A DNA stretch of 64,000 bases from Streptomyces sedi (GTDB taxonomy: Bacteria > Actinomycetota > Actinomycetes > Streptomycetales > Streptomycetaceae), in the NCBI RefSeq assembly GCF_006335015.1, contig NZ_VDGT01000022.1:1-64000 (forward strand), given 5' to 3'. Positions 17,377 to 25,901 of the stretch are shown piece by piece. Numbering within the stretch: position 1 is the first letter of the stretch; the number at the start of each line of letters is the position of its first letter. The translations under genes were made by a program, and so were the position numbers. The notes under the pieces were generated by a model. The model was not told the origin of the DNA and did no database searches. It saw only the letters and a list, made by a program, of their open reading frames with translations.

Positions 17377-17955
17377 TCAGTCGCCCGGGGTGAGCGTCAC
17401 GTTCCAGATGCCCTCGACGCTGCCGTAGAGGTTCTCCTGGAACTCCTCCTCGGTCTGCGAGGACCAGATCGTCTCGATGTCGTAGTCCTCGCGCACCTGC
17501 GCCACGCTCAGCCGCAGGTCCTCGGCGACCGGCGGCGCGCCGGGCGTCGCCTGCTGCTGCACCATCTGGAAGAGCTGGTCGCTCGGGAAGCTGCGGTAGG
17601 TGCCGGTGAACGGCTCGGCGCGGTACAGCTGGTCGTTGACGAAGAGCAGCCAGCCCTCCTCGGCGACGTCGGCGTCCACCCCGATCCGGAACGTGTCGCC
17701 CGGCGTGCTGGAGAACGTCGCGCGGTTGTCGTCCGTGGAGAAGCACTCCAGCGCCCGCTCGGCGCCGAGCGGCTCGCCGTGGCCGTAGCAGTCGCTCGCG
17801 GTCTCCTTCGAGGAGCTGCTGCTGTCCAGCGTGAAGTGCGCGTTGGGCGAGGGCTTCTCACACGCCGACAGCACGAGGACGCCCAGCGAAACGGTGCCGA
17901 GGGCGAGCGTCGTACGGATGGCCCGGCGGCCCCGGTTCCTGGCGATGGCAGTCAT
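17377..17955 (-). CDS. DUF2771-family lipoprotein
   Basis: 192 residues. The signal peptide ends in a lipobox (VLSAC), so the protein is a membrane-anchored extracellular lipoprotein. The body matches the actinobacterial DUF2771 pattern seen beside mqnB, with DTFRIGVDADVAEEGWLLFV and a C-terminal beta-rich part ending WNVTLTPGD. Cys residues at CYGHGEP and ALECF could form a disulphide. Function is unknown; a role near the quinone pathway is only positional inference. Confidence 0.8.
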   Translation of the reverse strand: MTAIARNRGRRAIRTTLALGTVSLGVLVLSACEKPSPNAHFTLDSSSSSKETASDCYGHGEPLGAERALECFSTDDNRATFSSTPGDTFRIGVDADVAEEGWLLFVNDQLYRAEPFTGTYRSFPSDQLFQMVQQQATPGAPPVAEDLRLSVAQVREDYDIETIWSSQTEEEFQENLYGSVEGIWNVTLTPGD

Positions 17956-17962
17956 GCCACGC

Positions 17963-17968
17963 AGATTA
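17963..17968 (-). promoter_or_regulatory. -10 box for leaderless DUF2771-mqnB-mqnD transcript
   Basis: TAATCT on the minus strand ends 7 nt before ATG 17955. Only 27 nt separate this gene from the MFS gene upstream, so read-through is also possible. Confidence 0.5.
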
Positions 17969-17982
17969 CCGGCCGATACCGG

Positions 17983-19380
17983 TCACCTGACGCGCGGGTG
18001 CGGCGAGCCGCGTCTCGCGGTCGCCAGCAGGCCCCGCACGCTGAGCCCCGCACCCAGCAGGACCAGGACGGCCGCCACCCCCATGCCCAGCGGCCCCACC
18101 AGCGGCAGCGAGATCCCGATCGCGCCGCCCAGCACCCACGACATCTGGAGCGTCGTCTCCGACCTGGCGAACGCCGACGTCCGCACCACCTCCGGCACGT
18201 CCCGCTGGACCAGCGCGTCCAGCGCCAGCTTCCCCAGCGCCTGGCAGACCCCGGCGGCGGCGCAGACCGCGATCACCGTCACCGCCAGATAGCTGACCGT
18301 CGCGGTGACGGTGGTGCCGACCGCGACCACCAGCACGACCAGCAGGATCAGCTCGGGGGAACGTTCCCGCAGCCAGTTGCCCAGGACGTTGCCCAGCCCG
18401 TTGCCGACGCCGGCGGCGACGCCCACCAGCCCGAGGGAGAGCGCGGCGCTCAACCCCGGCAGCGGCTCCCCGCGCAGCAGAAACGCCATGAAGAAGAGGA
18501 GGAAACCGGAGAGCGCCCGCAGCGAGGCGTTCGCCACCAGCGCCTTCAGCACCGGGGAGTCGCCCACCTTCGGCAGGAAGCCCCCGCGCTGGCTCTCAGC
18601 CCCGCCCTGACCGGAACGCACCTCCGCCAACTCGGCCAGATGCGCGGTCCGTTCACCCTTCGCCAGGTCGACCCGGCCGGGCAGCCGGAACGACATCAAC
18701 GCGCCGACCACCGTGATCGCGCAGGCGGCGTAGAGCGGCCAGCGCTCGCCGATCGCGTTGAGCGCCAGCCCCACCGGCGCCATCGCGCCGGCCGACAGCA
18801 GGCCGGTGAGGGTGATCCGCGCGTTCGCCTTCACCAGCGAGATCCGGGGCGGCAGCAGCCGTGGCACGACCGCCGCCCGCACGATGTTGTACGCCTTCGA
18901 ACAGACCATCACGCCGAGCGCCGCCGGATACAGCTCAAGCCCGCCGGTCACCACGGCGCTCGCGATGACCAGCGCCAACATCCCGCGTGCCAGCAGCGCG
19001 CCGGCCATCGCCGCGCGCCTGCCGTGCGGCACGCGGTCCAGCAGCGGCCCGATCACCGGCGCCAGCAGGATGAACGGGGCCATGGTGACGGCCAGATAGA
19101 GCGCCACCCGGCCGCGGGCCTCGTCGGTCGGGACGGAGAAGAAGATGGTGGAGGCCAGCGCGAACGTGATCAGCATGTCGCCGGCGGAGTGCACGGCGTG
19201 CAGCTCGATCAGCTTCGCCATACCCGACTCGCCCGCGCCGTGAGCGTGCGTCACGCGGCGCACGCGGCGCGTGACGAGGCGCGGAGGCGCGAGGAACGCA
19301 CGCCCCAGCGCCCGGCCGGCGCGCACGACCGCCCCGGACCGGTGCTCGGTCCCCGAGTCCAACTGACCGCCAGCAGTCAC
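17983..19380 (-). CDS. MFS transporter
   Basis: 465 residues with about ten to twelve membrane helices. An Arg-rich 50-residue N-terminus precedes the first helix. The loop PVIGPLLDRVPHGRRAAM is the MFS motif A equivalent between helices 2 and 3. GTG 19380 is supported by a TACGCT -10 box 7 nt upstream (leaderless). The central loop (about 245-280) is long and charged. It lies directly upstream of the DUF2771/mqn genes, as in other Streptomyces from memory. The transported substrate is unknown; export is likely. Confidence 0.85.
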   Translation of the reverse strand: MTAGGQLDSGTEHRSGAVVRAGRALGRAFLAPPRLVTRRVRRVTHAHGAGESGMAKLIELHAVHSAGDMLITFALASTIFFSVPTDEARGRVALYLAVTMAPFILLAPVIGPLLDRVPHGRRAAMAGALLARGMLALVIASAVVTGGLELYPAALGVMVCSKAYNIVRAAVVPRLLPPRISLVKANARITLTGLLSAGAMAPVGLALNAIGERWPLYAACAITVVGALMSFRLPGRVDLAKGERTAHLAELAEVRSGQGGAESQRGGFLPKVGDSPVLKALVANASLRALSGFLLFFMAFLLRGEPLPGLSAALSLGLVGVAAGVGNGLGNVLGNWLRERSPELILLVVLVVAVGTTVTATVSYLAVTVIAVCAAAGVCQALGKLALDALVQRDVPEVVRTSAFARSETTLQMSWVLGGAIGISLPLVGPLGMGVAAVLVLLGAGLSVRGLLATARRGSPHPRVR

Positions 19381-19387
19381 AGGCGCA

Positions 19388-19393
19388 AGCGTA
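19388..19393 (-). promoter_or_regulatory. -10 box for leaderless MFS gene
   Basis: TACGCT on the minus strand ends 7 nt before GTG 19380, supporting that start. Confidence 0.5.
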
Positions 19394-19710
19394 AGGCCCT
19401 CCGGGCCGGGGGCGACGATAACGCCGTACGTAGATCGGCGGGTTGTCGTCCTCGCCCCGGTGTGTGGTCACTCGCGACCTTCCGCGCTGGTGGCGGTCTT
19501 GGACGCGTGGTGCGTTTGTGGCGGGGGTTGGTCGACTACTGACCTTGCCGGTCGGGGCGGGTTGTCGTCCTCGCCCCGGTGTGTGGTCACTCGCGCCCTT
19601 CCGCGCTGGTGGCGGTCTTGGACGCGTGGTGCATTTGTGGTGGGGGTTGGTCGACTACTGACCTTGCCGGTCGGGGCGGGTTGTCGTCCTCGCCCCGGTG
19701 TGTGGTTGCT

Positions 19711-19772
19711 CGCGCAGTTCCCCGCGCCCCTGTCACGCCGGTGGCGGTCTTGGGGGCGCGGGGAACTGCGCG
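19711..19772. repeat. REP-like hairpin, copy A
   Basis: CGCGCAGTTCCCCGCGCCCC (19711-19730) and its exact reverse complement (19753-19772) form a perfect 20-bp stem with a 22-nt loop. Relatives are at 19855, 46418 and 46599. Confidence 0.85.
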
Positions 19773-19854
19773 AATGCTGGGTGGTGGGGGTTGGTCGACT
19801 ACTGACCTTGCCGGTCTGGGTGGGTTGTCGTCCTCGGCCGGGTGTGTGGTTGCT

Positions 19855-19916
19855 CGCGCCGTTCCCCGCGCCCCTGTCACGCCGGTGGGCGGCTTGGGGG
19901 CGCGGGGAACTGCGCG
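19855..19916. repeat. REP-like hairpin, copy B
   Basis: The same 20-bp stem as copy A with one mismatch (A to C in the left arm) and nearly the same loop. The right flank GGTGCATCC is shared with the copy at 46418-46516. Confidence 0.85.
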
Positions 19917-20232
19917 GTGCATCCATGGCGGCGTGCAGACGACCACGGTGCCGCGCCGGCCAGGTGGGTTGTCGTCCTCACCCCGGCTCATTCGTGGCGG
20001 GGTGCAGACGACCACGGTGCCGCACCGGCAAGGTGGGTTGTCGGCCGCCGGCCCCTGGGCCGGCGGCCCCGCACCAGAACCCGTGCGCGTCGCGTCCATG
20101 CCGTGCGATAGCGTGGCCGACGGCGCGCCTGGCCTCGATGAGTGCGACGTCGCAGCGGTCCCGGTGTCCGCTCCGTCGGCTTCCTTCGCCCGCGAGGCGC
20201 CCGCCTCGATCAACGCGGTAGGAGAGTTGCCT

Positions 20233-21015
20233 GTGAGTGCTGGGATGCGAAGCCGGACGCCCGACCGGCTGTGCGCCGAAGCGGTGGAGCTGGCCCGCGA
20301 CGCGGCGGCGCAGGCGGCCTACCCGCACCTGCCGGGCGAGCACCTGGGGATGGTCGCCGAGGGAGAGCGGCTCGTCACCCACTTCTTCGCCAGTGAGGTG
20401 CCCGGCTACGCCGGCTGGCGTTGGGGCGTCACCGTCGCCCGCGCCTCCCGCGCCCGTTACGCCACGGTCGACGAGGTGGCGCTCACCCCCGGGCCCGAGG
20501 CGCTGCTCGCGCCGGACTGGGTGCCCTGGAGCGAGCGGCTGCGCCCGGGCGACCTCGGCCCCGGCGACCTGCTGCCCGCCGAGGGCGACGACCCGCGTCT
20601 GGAGTCGGGCTTCGGCGCCGGCGACACCGCGCCGGTCGAGGACGACGAGGACGGCGAGCGGCCCGAGCGCGGCACCGTGCGCGATGTCGCGGGCGAACTG
20701 GGCCTCGGCCGCAGCAGGGTGCTTTCCCTCCAGGGTTTGCGGGAGGCCGCCGACCGCTGGGACGAGGAGTTCGGCGCGGCCACCCAGATGGCGCAGGCGG
20801 CGCCCGCCTCGTGTGTGAGCTGCGGCTTTCTGATCCCGCTGGCCGGCAGCCTGCGGCAGGCGTTCGGGGTCTGCGGCAACGAGTTCGCGCCGGCCGACGG
20901 CCGCGTGGTCTCCCTCGCCTACGGCTGCGGCGCCCACTCGGAGGCCGCCGAGGCGCCCAAGCACCAGGCGCCTCCGCCCCCGGTGATCGACGAGATGGGC
21001 GCCGACCCGCTGTAG
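20233..21015 (+). CDS. DUF3027-family protein
   Basis: 260 residues from GTG 20233, which has AGGAGAG 6 nt upstream and starts MSAGMRSRTPDRLCAEAVEL, matching relatives; ATG 20098 would add 45 odd residues. The family core is visible in VTHFFASEVPGYAGWRWGV and LLAPDWVPWSERLRPGDLGP. A Cys cluster near the C-terminus (CVSCG, VCGNEF, GCGAH) may bind zinc. It may be cytoplasmic; no signal or membrane segment is seen. Function is unknown. Confidence 0.85.
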   Translation: MSAGMRSRTPDRLCAEAVELARDAAAQAAYPHLPGEHLGMVAEGERLVTHFFASEVPGYAGWRWGVTVARASRARYATVDEVALTPGPEALLAPDWVPWSERLRPGDLGPGDLLPAEGDDPRLESGFGAGDTAPVEDDEDGERPERGTVRDVAGELGLGRSRVLSLQGLREAADRWDEEFGAATQMAQAAPASCVSCGFLIPLAGSLRQAFGVCGNEFAPADGRVVSLAYGCGAHSEAAEAPKHQAPPPPVIDEMGADPL

Positions 21016-21036
21016 TCGGAGCCGGCGGCGGCCCGT

Positions 21037-21756
21037 TCAGAGCAGCGCGCGCAGCAGCAGGCCGGCGCCCGCCAGCGCCACCACGGCCAGCAGCAGTGTG
21101 CGCAGCGCGTCCGCGTCGATCCGCCGGCGCAGCGTGCGCCCCAGCAGAAAGCCGGACACCACCAGCGGCGTCGCCGCCAGCCCGTAGCCGACCTGCCGCC
21201 CGTCCAGCTCTCCGGTCAGCAGCAGCGCGCCCAGCGAGAACGCGCTGCCCAGCGCGAAGAACGCCGCCAGCGTCGCCCGCATGCGCGCCGGCGGCTCGTG
21301 CTGGTAGAGCAGCGCCATCGGCGGACCGCCGATCGACGTCGCCGTGCCCGTGACACCCGCGAGCGCCCCGGCCGGCGTCAGCGACCACGGCCCGACCGCC
21401 ACCCGCGTCCGCGCCAGCGAGGCGGCGACCGCCAGCAGCACCATCACCCCCACCGCCCCGGCCAGCGCGTCGGCCTCCCACCGCGTGACCAGCCATGCCC
21501 CGAGCAGCGCCCCCGGCGCCTGCGCCGGCAGCGCCCACGCCAGGCCGCGCCGGTCCACGTCCCGCCACTCGCTGGCCATCCCCAACAGCGGCAGCACAAG
21601 CGAGGCGATCAGCAGGCCGCCGGGCAGCAGCGACGGCTCGACCAGCGCCAGCGTCGGCGCGGCCAGCAGCCCGAGGCCCATGCCGATGCCGCTCTGGAGC
21701 GCGGAGCCGGCGAACACCGCGAAGCCCATGAGAATCAGGGCGGATATGTCGGTCAC
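21037..21756 (-). CDS. TauE/SafE-family sulfite/organic-anion permease
   Basis: 239 residues from GTG 21756, with about eight membrane helices. The two duplicated halves of the family can be seen (FAVFAGSALQSGIGMGLGLL and GVTGTATSIGGPPMALLYQH). It is likely an exporter for sulfite or sulfonates or simply an anion permease. TACGTT lies 9 nt upstream of the start, so the leader is very short. It converges with the DUF3027 gene and is divergent from the sacsin-like gene. Confidence 0.85.
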   Translation of the reverse strand: MTDISALILMGFAVFAGSALQSGIGMGLGLLAAPTLALVEPSLLPGGLLIASLVLPLLGMASEWRDVDRRGLAWALPAQAPGALLGAWLVTRWEADALAGAVGVMVLLAVAASLARTRVAVGPWSLTPAGALAGVTGTATSIGGPPMALLYQHEPPARMRATLAAFFALGSAFSLGALLLTGELDGRQVGYGLAATPLVVSGFLLGRTLRRRIDADALRTLLLAVVALAGAGLLLRALL

Positions 21757-21856
21757 GGGACACCGAACGTAGCAGCCGTCACCGACAGCGCGACCGGCGC
21801 CCGGCCTTCGCGCCGGCGGACGAGCGGCCCGGGGGCCCGTCGTCAGTGGACGGCGA

Positions 21857-21862
21857 TAGTGT
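21857..21862 (+). promoter_or_regulatory. -10 box for leaderless sacsin-like gene
   Basis: TAGTGT ends 8 nt before GTG 21871, the spacing expected for a leaderless transcript. Confidence 0.55.
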
Positions 21863-21870
21863 CTGGCGTT

Positions 21871-24800
21871 GTGACCACCGACCACGCGTATGACCCGTAC
21901 TCCGGACTGCCCGACCCGTTCGACACCGAGCGGCTCCGGCGGCGCGTGCTGCGCGCCTGGCGGGACTCGCCGGCCAGGTTCAGGGAGGACGCCAACGCCG
22001 AGGAGGACCTCGCGCGCGGCGGTTACCGCGACCGGCTGGTCGTCGAGCTGGCGCAGAACGCGGCGGACGCGGCGCAACGCGCAGGCCAGCCAGGGCGGTT
22101 GCTGCTGACGCTGCGCGACGGGGTGCTCTCGGCGGCGAACACGGGCACCCCGGTCGACGCCGCCGGCGTCGAGTCGCTGTCCACGCTGCGCGCCTCGGCG
22201 AAGCGCGCCGGTTCGGGCGTCGGCCGGTTCGGCGTCGGCTTCGCGGCGACGCTCGCGGTCACCGACCGCCCGGAGATCGCGGGGGAGGCCGGCGGGGTGC
22301 GCTGGTCGCTCGGCGAGGCGGCCGAGATGGCGCGGGAGATCGGGGAGGAGCTGCCGGAGCTCCAGGCCGAGTTGGATCGCAGGGCGGGGGAGCGGCACGC
22401 CGTTCCGCTGCTGCGGCTGCCGTTGCCGCTGGCCGAGTTCGAGCTGCCCGAGGGGTTCGACACGGTCGTCACCATGCCGCTGCGCGACGCGGCGGCCGAG
22501 GATCTCGCCGACCGGCTGCTGGCGGCCGTCGACGACACGCTGCTGCTGTCGCTGCCCGGGCTCGTCGAGGTCGTGCTGGACACCCCGTCGGGGAAGCGCG
22601 CGCTGACCCGCAGGCAGTTCGGCCCGTACACGCAGATCACCGAGGAGCCGGGGCCGGCGGGCAGCGCGGTGCGTTCCACCCGTTGGCGGGTGGCCACGCA
22701 GGCCGGCGAGGCGGACGAGGCGCTGCTGGCGGACCGGCCGCTGGAGGAGCGTGAGCGCCGCCACTGGTCGTTGACCTGGGCGGTGCCGGTGGACGCGGAG
22801 GGCGCGCCGTCCCCGCCGACGAGCGCGGCCGTGCTGCACGCGCCGACGCCGACCGACGACACGCTGGGCCTGCCGGCGCTGCTGATCGGCAGCTTCCCGC
22901 TGGAGCCGACGCGGCGCCATGTCGCGGACGGGCCGCTCACCGACTTCCTGCTGGCGCGGGCCGCCGAGGGGTACGCGGCGCTGCTGGCCGACTGGCGGCC
23001 GGTGACCCCGGAGATCCTGTCGCTGGTGCCGGGGCCGCTGGGCCGTGGCGAGTTGGACGGCAGGCTGCGGGGGTTGGTCCTCGACCTGCTGCCGGGGACC
23101 GCGTTCCTGCCGAGCGCCGCGGCCGGCGCCGCCCCGCCCGAGCCCGCGGAGCCGGCCGAGTCCGGCGAGGAGGACGCCGAGCAGGGGCCGCCGGCGGCAC
23201 TGCGCCCCACCGAGGCCGAGCTGGTGGAGCGGGCGGGCGTCGACACGGTCGCCGTGCTCTCCGAGCTGTTCCCCGGGCTGCTGCCCGCCGGTCTCGAACG
23301 CCGGGCCGAGCTGCGGGTGCTGGAGGTCGAACGGGTCTCGCTCGGCGAGATCATCGAGCGGCTGGCCGGCGTGGACCGCCCGCCGGGCTGGTGGTGGCGG
23401 CTGTACGAGTCGCTGCTCGGCGTCGACCCCGACCTGCTGACCGGGCTGCCGGTGCCGCTCGCCGACGGCAGGACCACCGTCGGGCCGCTGCGGGTGCTGC
23501 TGCCGTCGGCCGGCACCGAGCCTTCGGAGCTGGGGCGCCTGGGGCTGAAGGTGGCGCACCCGGAGGCGGCGCACCCGCTGCTGGAGAAGCTGGGCGCCGC
23601 GCCCGCGACGCCCCGCGCGGTGCTGGACACCCCGCAGGTGCGGCACGCGGTGGCGGCCTCGGCCGACCTGGAGATCTGGGACGAGGACGCCCCGCCGGCC
23701 GCCGAGTTGGCCGGCACGGTGCTCGCCCTGGTCCGCGAGGCGGGCCTCGGGCCGGGCGACGAGCCGTGGCTGGCGGCGCTGGCGCTGCCGGACGAGACGG
23801 GCGAGCTGACGCCGGCCGGCGAGCTGGTGCTGCCGGAGAGCCTCTTCCAACAGGTCATCAGGCCGGACGAGTTGACGGCCTGCGACGCCGACCTGGTCGA
23901 GGAGTGGGGCGAACGCGTGCTCACCGCCGTCGGCGTGCAGGCCGACTTCGTGCTGGTGCGCGCCGCCGACGTGGTGCTCGACCCGGACGAGATGGAGCCG
24001 CGTGACGGCTCCTACGCGGAGCCCGACGACATCGGCCTGCTGGACTCGGTCGACGTCTGGTGCGAGGACGCGCTGGACGCCCTGCCGGACGCCGCGCTGC
24101 CGCCGGTCGCCGCCGAGGTGGTCGCGGTGCGGGACCTGGAGCTGGTGGACGACGAACGCTGGCCGAGGGTGCTGGAGCTGCTGGGCCGCTCCCCGCTGCG
24201 CGAGGCGCTGACCGCCAGGATGCGGGTGCGGATGCCGGACGGCACGGTGGAGACCGCCCGTTCCTACACCGCGTGGTGGCTGCGCGGCGCGCCCGTGCTG
24301 GACGGGCGCCGGCCGGCCGGGCTGCGTTCGGCCGACGGGGACCCGCTGCTGGCGGGGCTCTACGAGGACGCGGACACCGCGCGGGCCGACGAGGAGGTGC
24401 TGCGCGCGCTGGGCGTGCGGACGACGGCCGCGGCGCTGCTGGCCGAGCCGGGGGGCGCCGCCGAGCTGCTGTCCCGGCTGGGTGACCCGGAACTGCCGGT
24501 CTCCGCCTGGCAGTTGCACGGGCTCTACGGGCTGCTGGCCGATCTGGACCCGGAGGCGGTCACCTTGCCGGACACGCTGCGCGCGGTGGTCGACGGCGAG
24601 GTGCGGGTGGTGGAGGCGGGCGAGGCGCTGGTCGCCGACGCCCCCGACCTGCTGCCGCTGGCCGGCGGCCGGCCGCTGCTGCCGGTGCCATCGCAGGCGG
24701 CGGCGGAGCTGGCCGCCGTCCTCGACGTGCGGCTGCTGTCCGCCGCGCTGCCGGCGGAGCCGCCGGCGGGTGGCGTGGTCCGCGAGGTGCCGGCCAGCGC

Positions 24801-25047
24801 GCGGGAGCTGCTGGGGGACGGCGCTCCGGCCGAGTACCACGAGCACGAGGACGGCCTGGTGATCGACGGCGAGGAGGTGGACTGGCGGCTCACCCCGGCC
24901 GGCGTGCTGCACGCAGCCACCTTCGAGGGCCTGGCCGCCGGCCTGGCCTGGTCCACGGGGCAGTGGCCGCGCCGCTTCGAGCTGGCGGCGCTGCTGGAGG
25001 ACCCGGAGCGGGCGGCGGAGTTGGAGACGGCCCGATGGTTCGACTGA
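21871..25047 (+). CDS. Sacsin-like GHKL ATPase domain protein
   Basis: 1058 residues. The N-terminal 250 residues are an Hsp90/sacsin-type ATP-binding fold: ELAQNAADAAQ is the N-box, the GHKL lid region contains SLSTLRASAKRAGS, and GVGRFGVGFAATLAV is the glycine-rich loop. The long remainder is Leu/Glu/Asp-rich and not similar to a catalytic family I know. Such proteins occur as single copies in Streptomyces; a chaperone-like role is inferred only from the ATPase fold. The 3' end overlaps the next gene by 13 nt, implying coupling. Confidence 0.8.
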   Translation: MTTDHAYDPYSGLPDPFDTERLRRRVLRAWRDSPARFREDANAEEDLARGGYRDRLVVELAQNAADAAQRAGQPGRLLLTLRDGVLSAANTGTPVDAAGVESLSTLRASAKRAGSGVGRFGVGFAATLAVTDRPEIAGEAGGVRWSLGEAAEMAREIGEELPELQAELDRRAGERHAVPLLRLPLPLAEFELPEGFDTVVTMPLRDAAAEDLADRLLAAVDDTLLLSLPGLVEVVLDTPSGKRALTRRQFGPYTQITEEPGPAGSAVRSTRWRVATQAGEADEALLADRPLEERERRHWSLTWAVPVDAEGAPSPPTSAAVLHAPTPTDDTLGLPALLIGSFPLEPTRRHVADGPLTDFLLARAAEGYAALLADWRPVTPEILSLVPGPLGRGELDGRLRGLVLDLLPGTAFLPSAAAGAAPPEPAEPAESGEEDAEQGPPAALRPTEAELVERAGVDTVAVLSELFPGLLPAGLERRAELRVLEVERVSLGEIIERLAGVDRPPGWWWRLYESLLGVDPDLLTGLPVPLADGRTTVGPLRVLLPSAGTEPSELGRLGLKVAHPEAAHPLLEKLGAAPATPRAVLDTPQVRHAVAASADLEIWDEDAPPAAELAGTVLALVREAGLGPGDEPWLAALALPDETGELTPAGELVLPESLFQQVIRPDELTACDADLVEEWGERVLTAVGVQADFVLVRAADVVLDPDEMEPRDGSYAEPDDIGLLDSVDVWCEDALDALPDAALPPVAAEVVAVRDLELVDDERWPRVLELLGRSPLREALTARMRVRMPDGTVETARSYTAWWLRGAPVLDGRRPAGLRSADGDPLLAGLYEDADTARADEEVLRALGVRTTAAALLAEPGGAAELLSRLGDPELPVSAWQLHGLYGLLADLDPEAVTLPDTLRAVVDGEVRVVEAGEALVADAPDLLPLAGGRPLLPVPSQAAAELAAVLDVRLLSAALPAEPPAGGVVREVPASARELLGDGAPAEYHEHEDGLVIDGEEVDWRLTPAGVLHAATFEGLAAGLAWSTGQWPRRFELAALLEDPERAAELETARWFD

Positions 25048-25889
25048 GGGCCCGCGGGCGCGGCGCCCGGCCGCTGCTCGCCGGCGCGCTGCCGTTGCTG
25101 CTTCTGGCCGGCTGCTCGTCGTCCTCGGACGAGGAGGAGGCGCTTGCGGAGCCCGGGGCGTCCGACGGCGCGTCGTCGGAGCGGGCCGCCGACTGGTGGC
25201 GGCCGGAGGCCGGTCTGGACTGGCAGTGGCAGCTGACCGGCCCGCTCGACCTCGAACTGCCCGTCCCCGTCTACGACATCGACGCCTTCGAAAGCGGCGC
25301 CGACGACGTCGCCGCGCTCCACGAACGGGACGTGCGGGTCATCTGCTACGTCAACGCCGGCGCCTGGGAGGACTTTCGCCCGGACGCCGACGCGTTCCCC
25401 GAGGAGCTGCTGGGCGAGGGGAACGGCTGGCCCGGCGAACGCTGGCTGGACATCAGGGCGTTGGACACCCTTCGGCCGCTGCTCGCCGAGCGCTTCGACC
25501 TCTGTGTGGAGAAGGGCTTCGACGCCGTCGAGCCCGACCTGCTCGACGGCTACCAGAACGACACGGGCTTCCCGCTGACCGCCGACGACCAGCTGGCGTT
25601 CAACCGCATGGTCGCCGAGCTGGCGCACGAGCGCGGGCTGGCCGTCGGGTTGAAGAACGACCTGGACCAGATCCCGGAGCTGGTCGACGAGTTCGACTTC
25701 GCGGTCAACGAGGAGTGCGCGGCGCACGACGAGTGCGAGCTGCTCACCCCGTTCATCGAGGCCGACAAGCCGGTCTTCCACGTCGAGTACGAGCTGAGTG
25801 CCGAGGAGTTCTGCCCGGACACCACCCGGCTGGGGCTCAGCTCGCTCGCCAAGAACTGGGACCTGGACGCCTGGCGCGAGACCTGCTGA
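25035..25889 (+). CDS. GH114-like (endo-alpha-1,4-polygalactosaminidase type) lipoprotein
   Basis: 284 residues. Signal peptide with lipobox LLLAGC, then an acidic/Ser linker. The catalytic part is a TIM-barrel of the GH114/DUF297 type: YDIDAFESGADDVAALHER, VICYVNAGAWEDFRPDAD and KGFDAVEPDLLDGYQ, the Glu/Asp of which are likely catalytic. GVLKND-like VGLKNDLDQIPEL is also typical. Four Cys near the end may form disulphides. ATG 25035 overlaps the sacsin-like gene by 13 nt and has GGAG upstream. The natural glycan target in this organism is unknown. Confidence 0.8.
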   Translation: MVRLRARGRGARPLLAGALPLLLLAGCSSSSDEEEALAEPGASDGASSERAADWWRPEAGLDWQWQLTGPLDLELPVPVYDIDAFESGADDVAALHERDVRVICYVNAGAWEDFRPDADAFPEELLGEGNGWPGERWLDIRALDTLRPLLAERFDLCVEKGFDAVEPDLLDGYQNDTGFPLTADDQLAFNRMVAELAHERGLAVGLKNDLDQIPELVDEFDFAVNEECAAHDECELLTPFIEADKPVFHVEYELSAEEFCPDTTRLGLSSLAKNWDLDAWRETC

Positions 25890-25901
25890 GGCCGTCCGCT
25901 G

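Larger units (their letters stand above)
19440..20048. repeat. Tandem repeat array, six copies with 119/119/144/144/69-bp spacing
   Basis: The phrase GGGTTGTCG(TCCTC) starts at 19440, 19559, 19678, 19822, 19966 and 20035. Copies 1 and 2 share almost the whole 119-bp unit, including GTTGGTCGACTACTGACC. Copies 3 and 4 have the same frame but carry a long hairpin in place of the middle part, and copies 5 and 6 share a different segment (GTGCAGACGACCACGGTGCC). Open frames run through it on both strands because the repeat has few stops, but none has gene-like features. Confidence 0.85.

Noticed and set aside
19440..20048. Tandem repeats tested as a CRISPR array
   Set aside because: Units are long, spacing varies, the inner segments are related to each other rather than unique spacers, and no cas gene is present.
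21757..24912. Very long minus-strand frame joined to the TauE gene
   Set aside because: Only the part below 21756 looks like a membrane protein; the rest is the shadow of the sacsin-like ATPase, rich in Arg/Gln/Gly.
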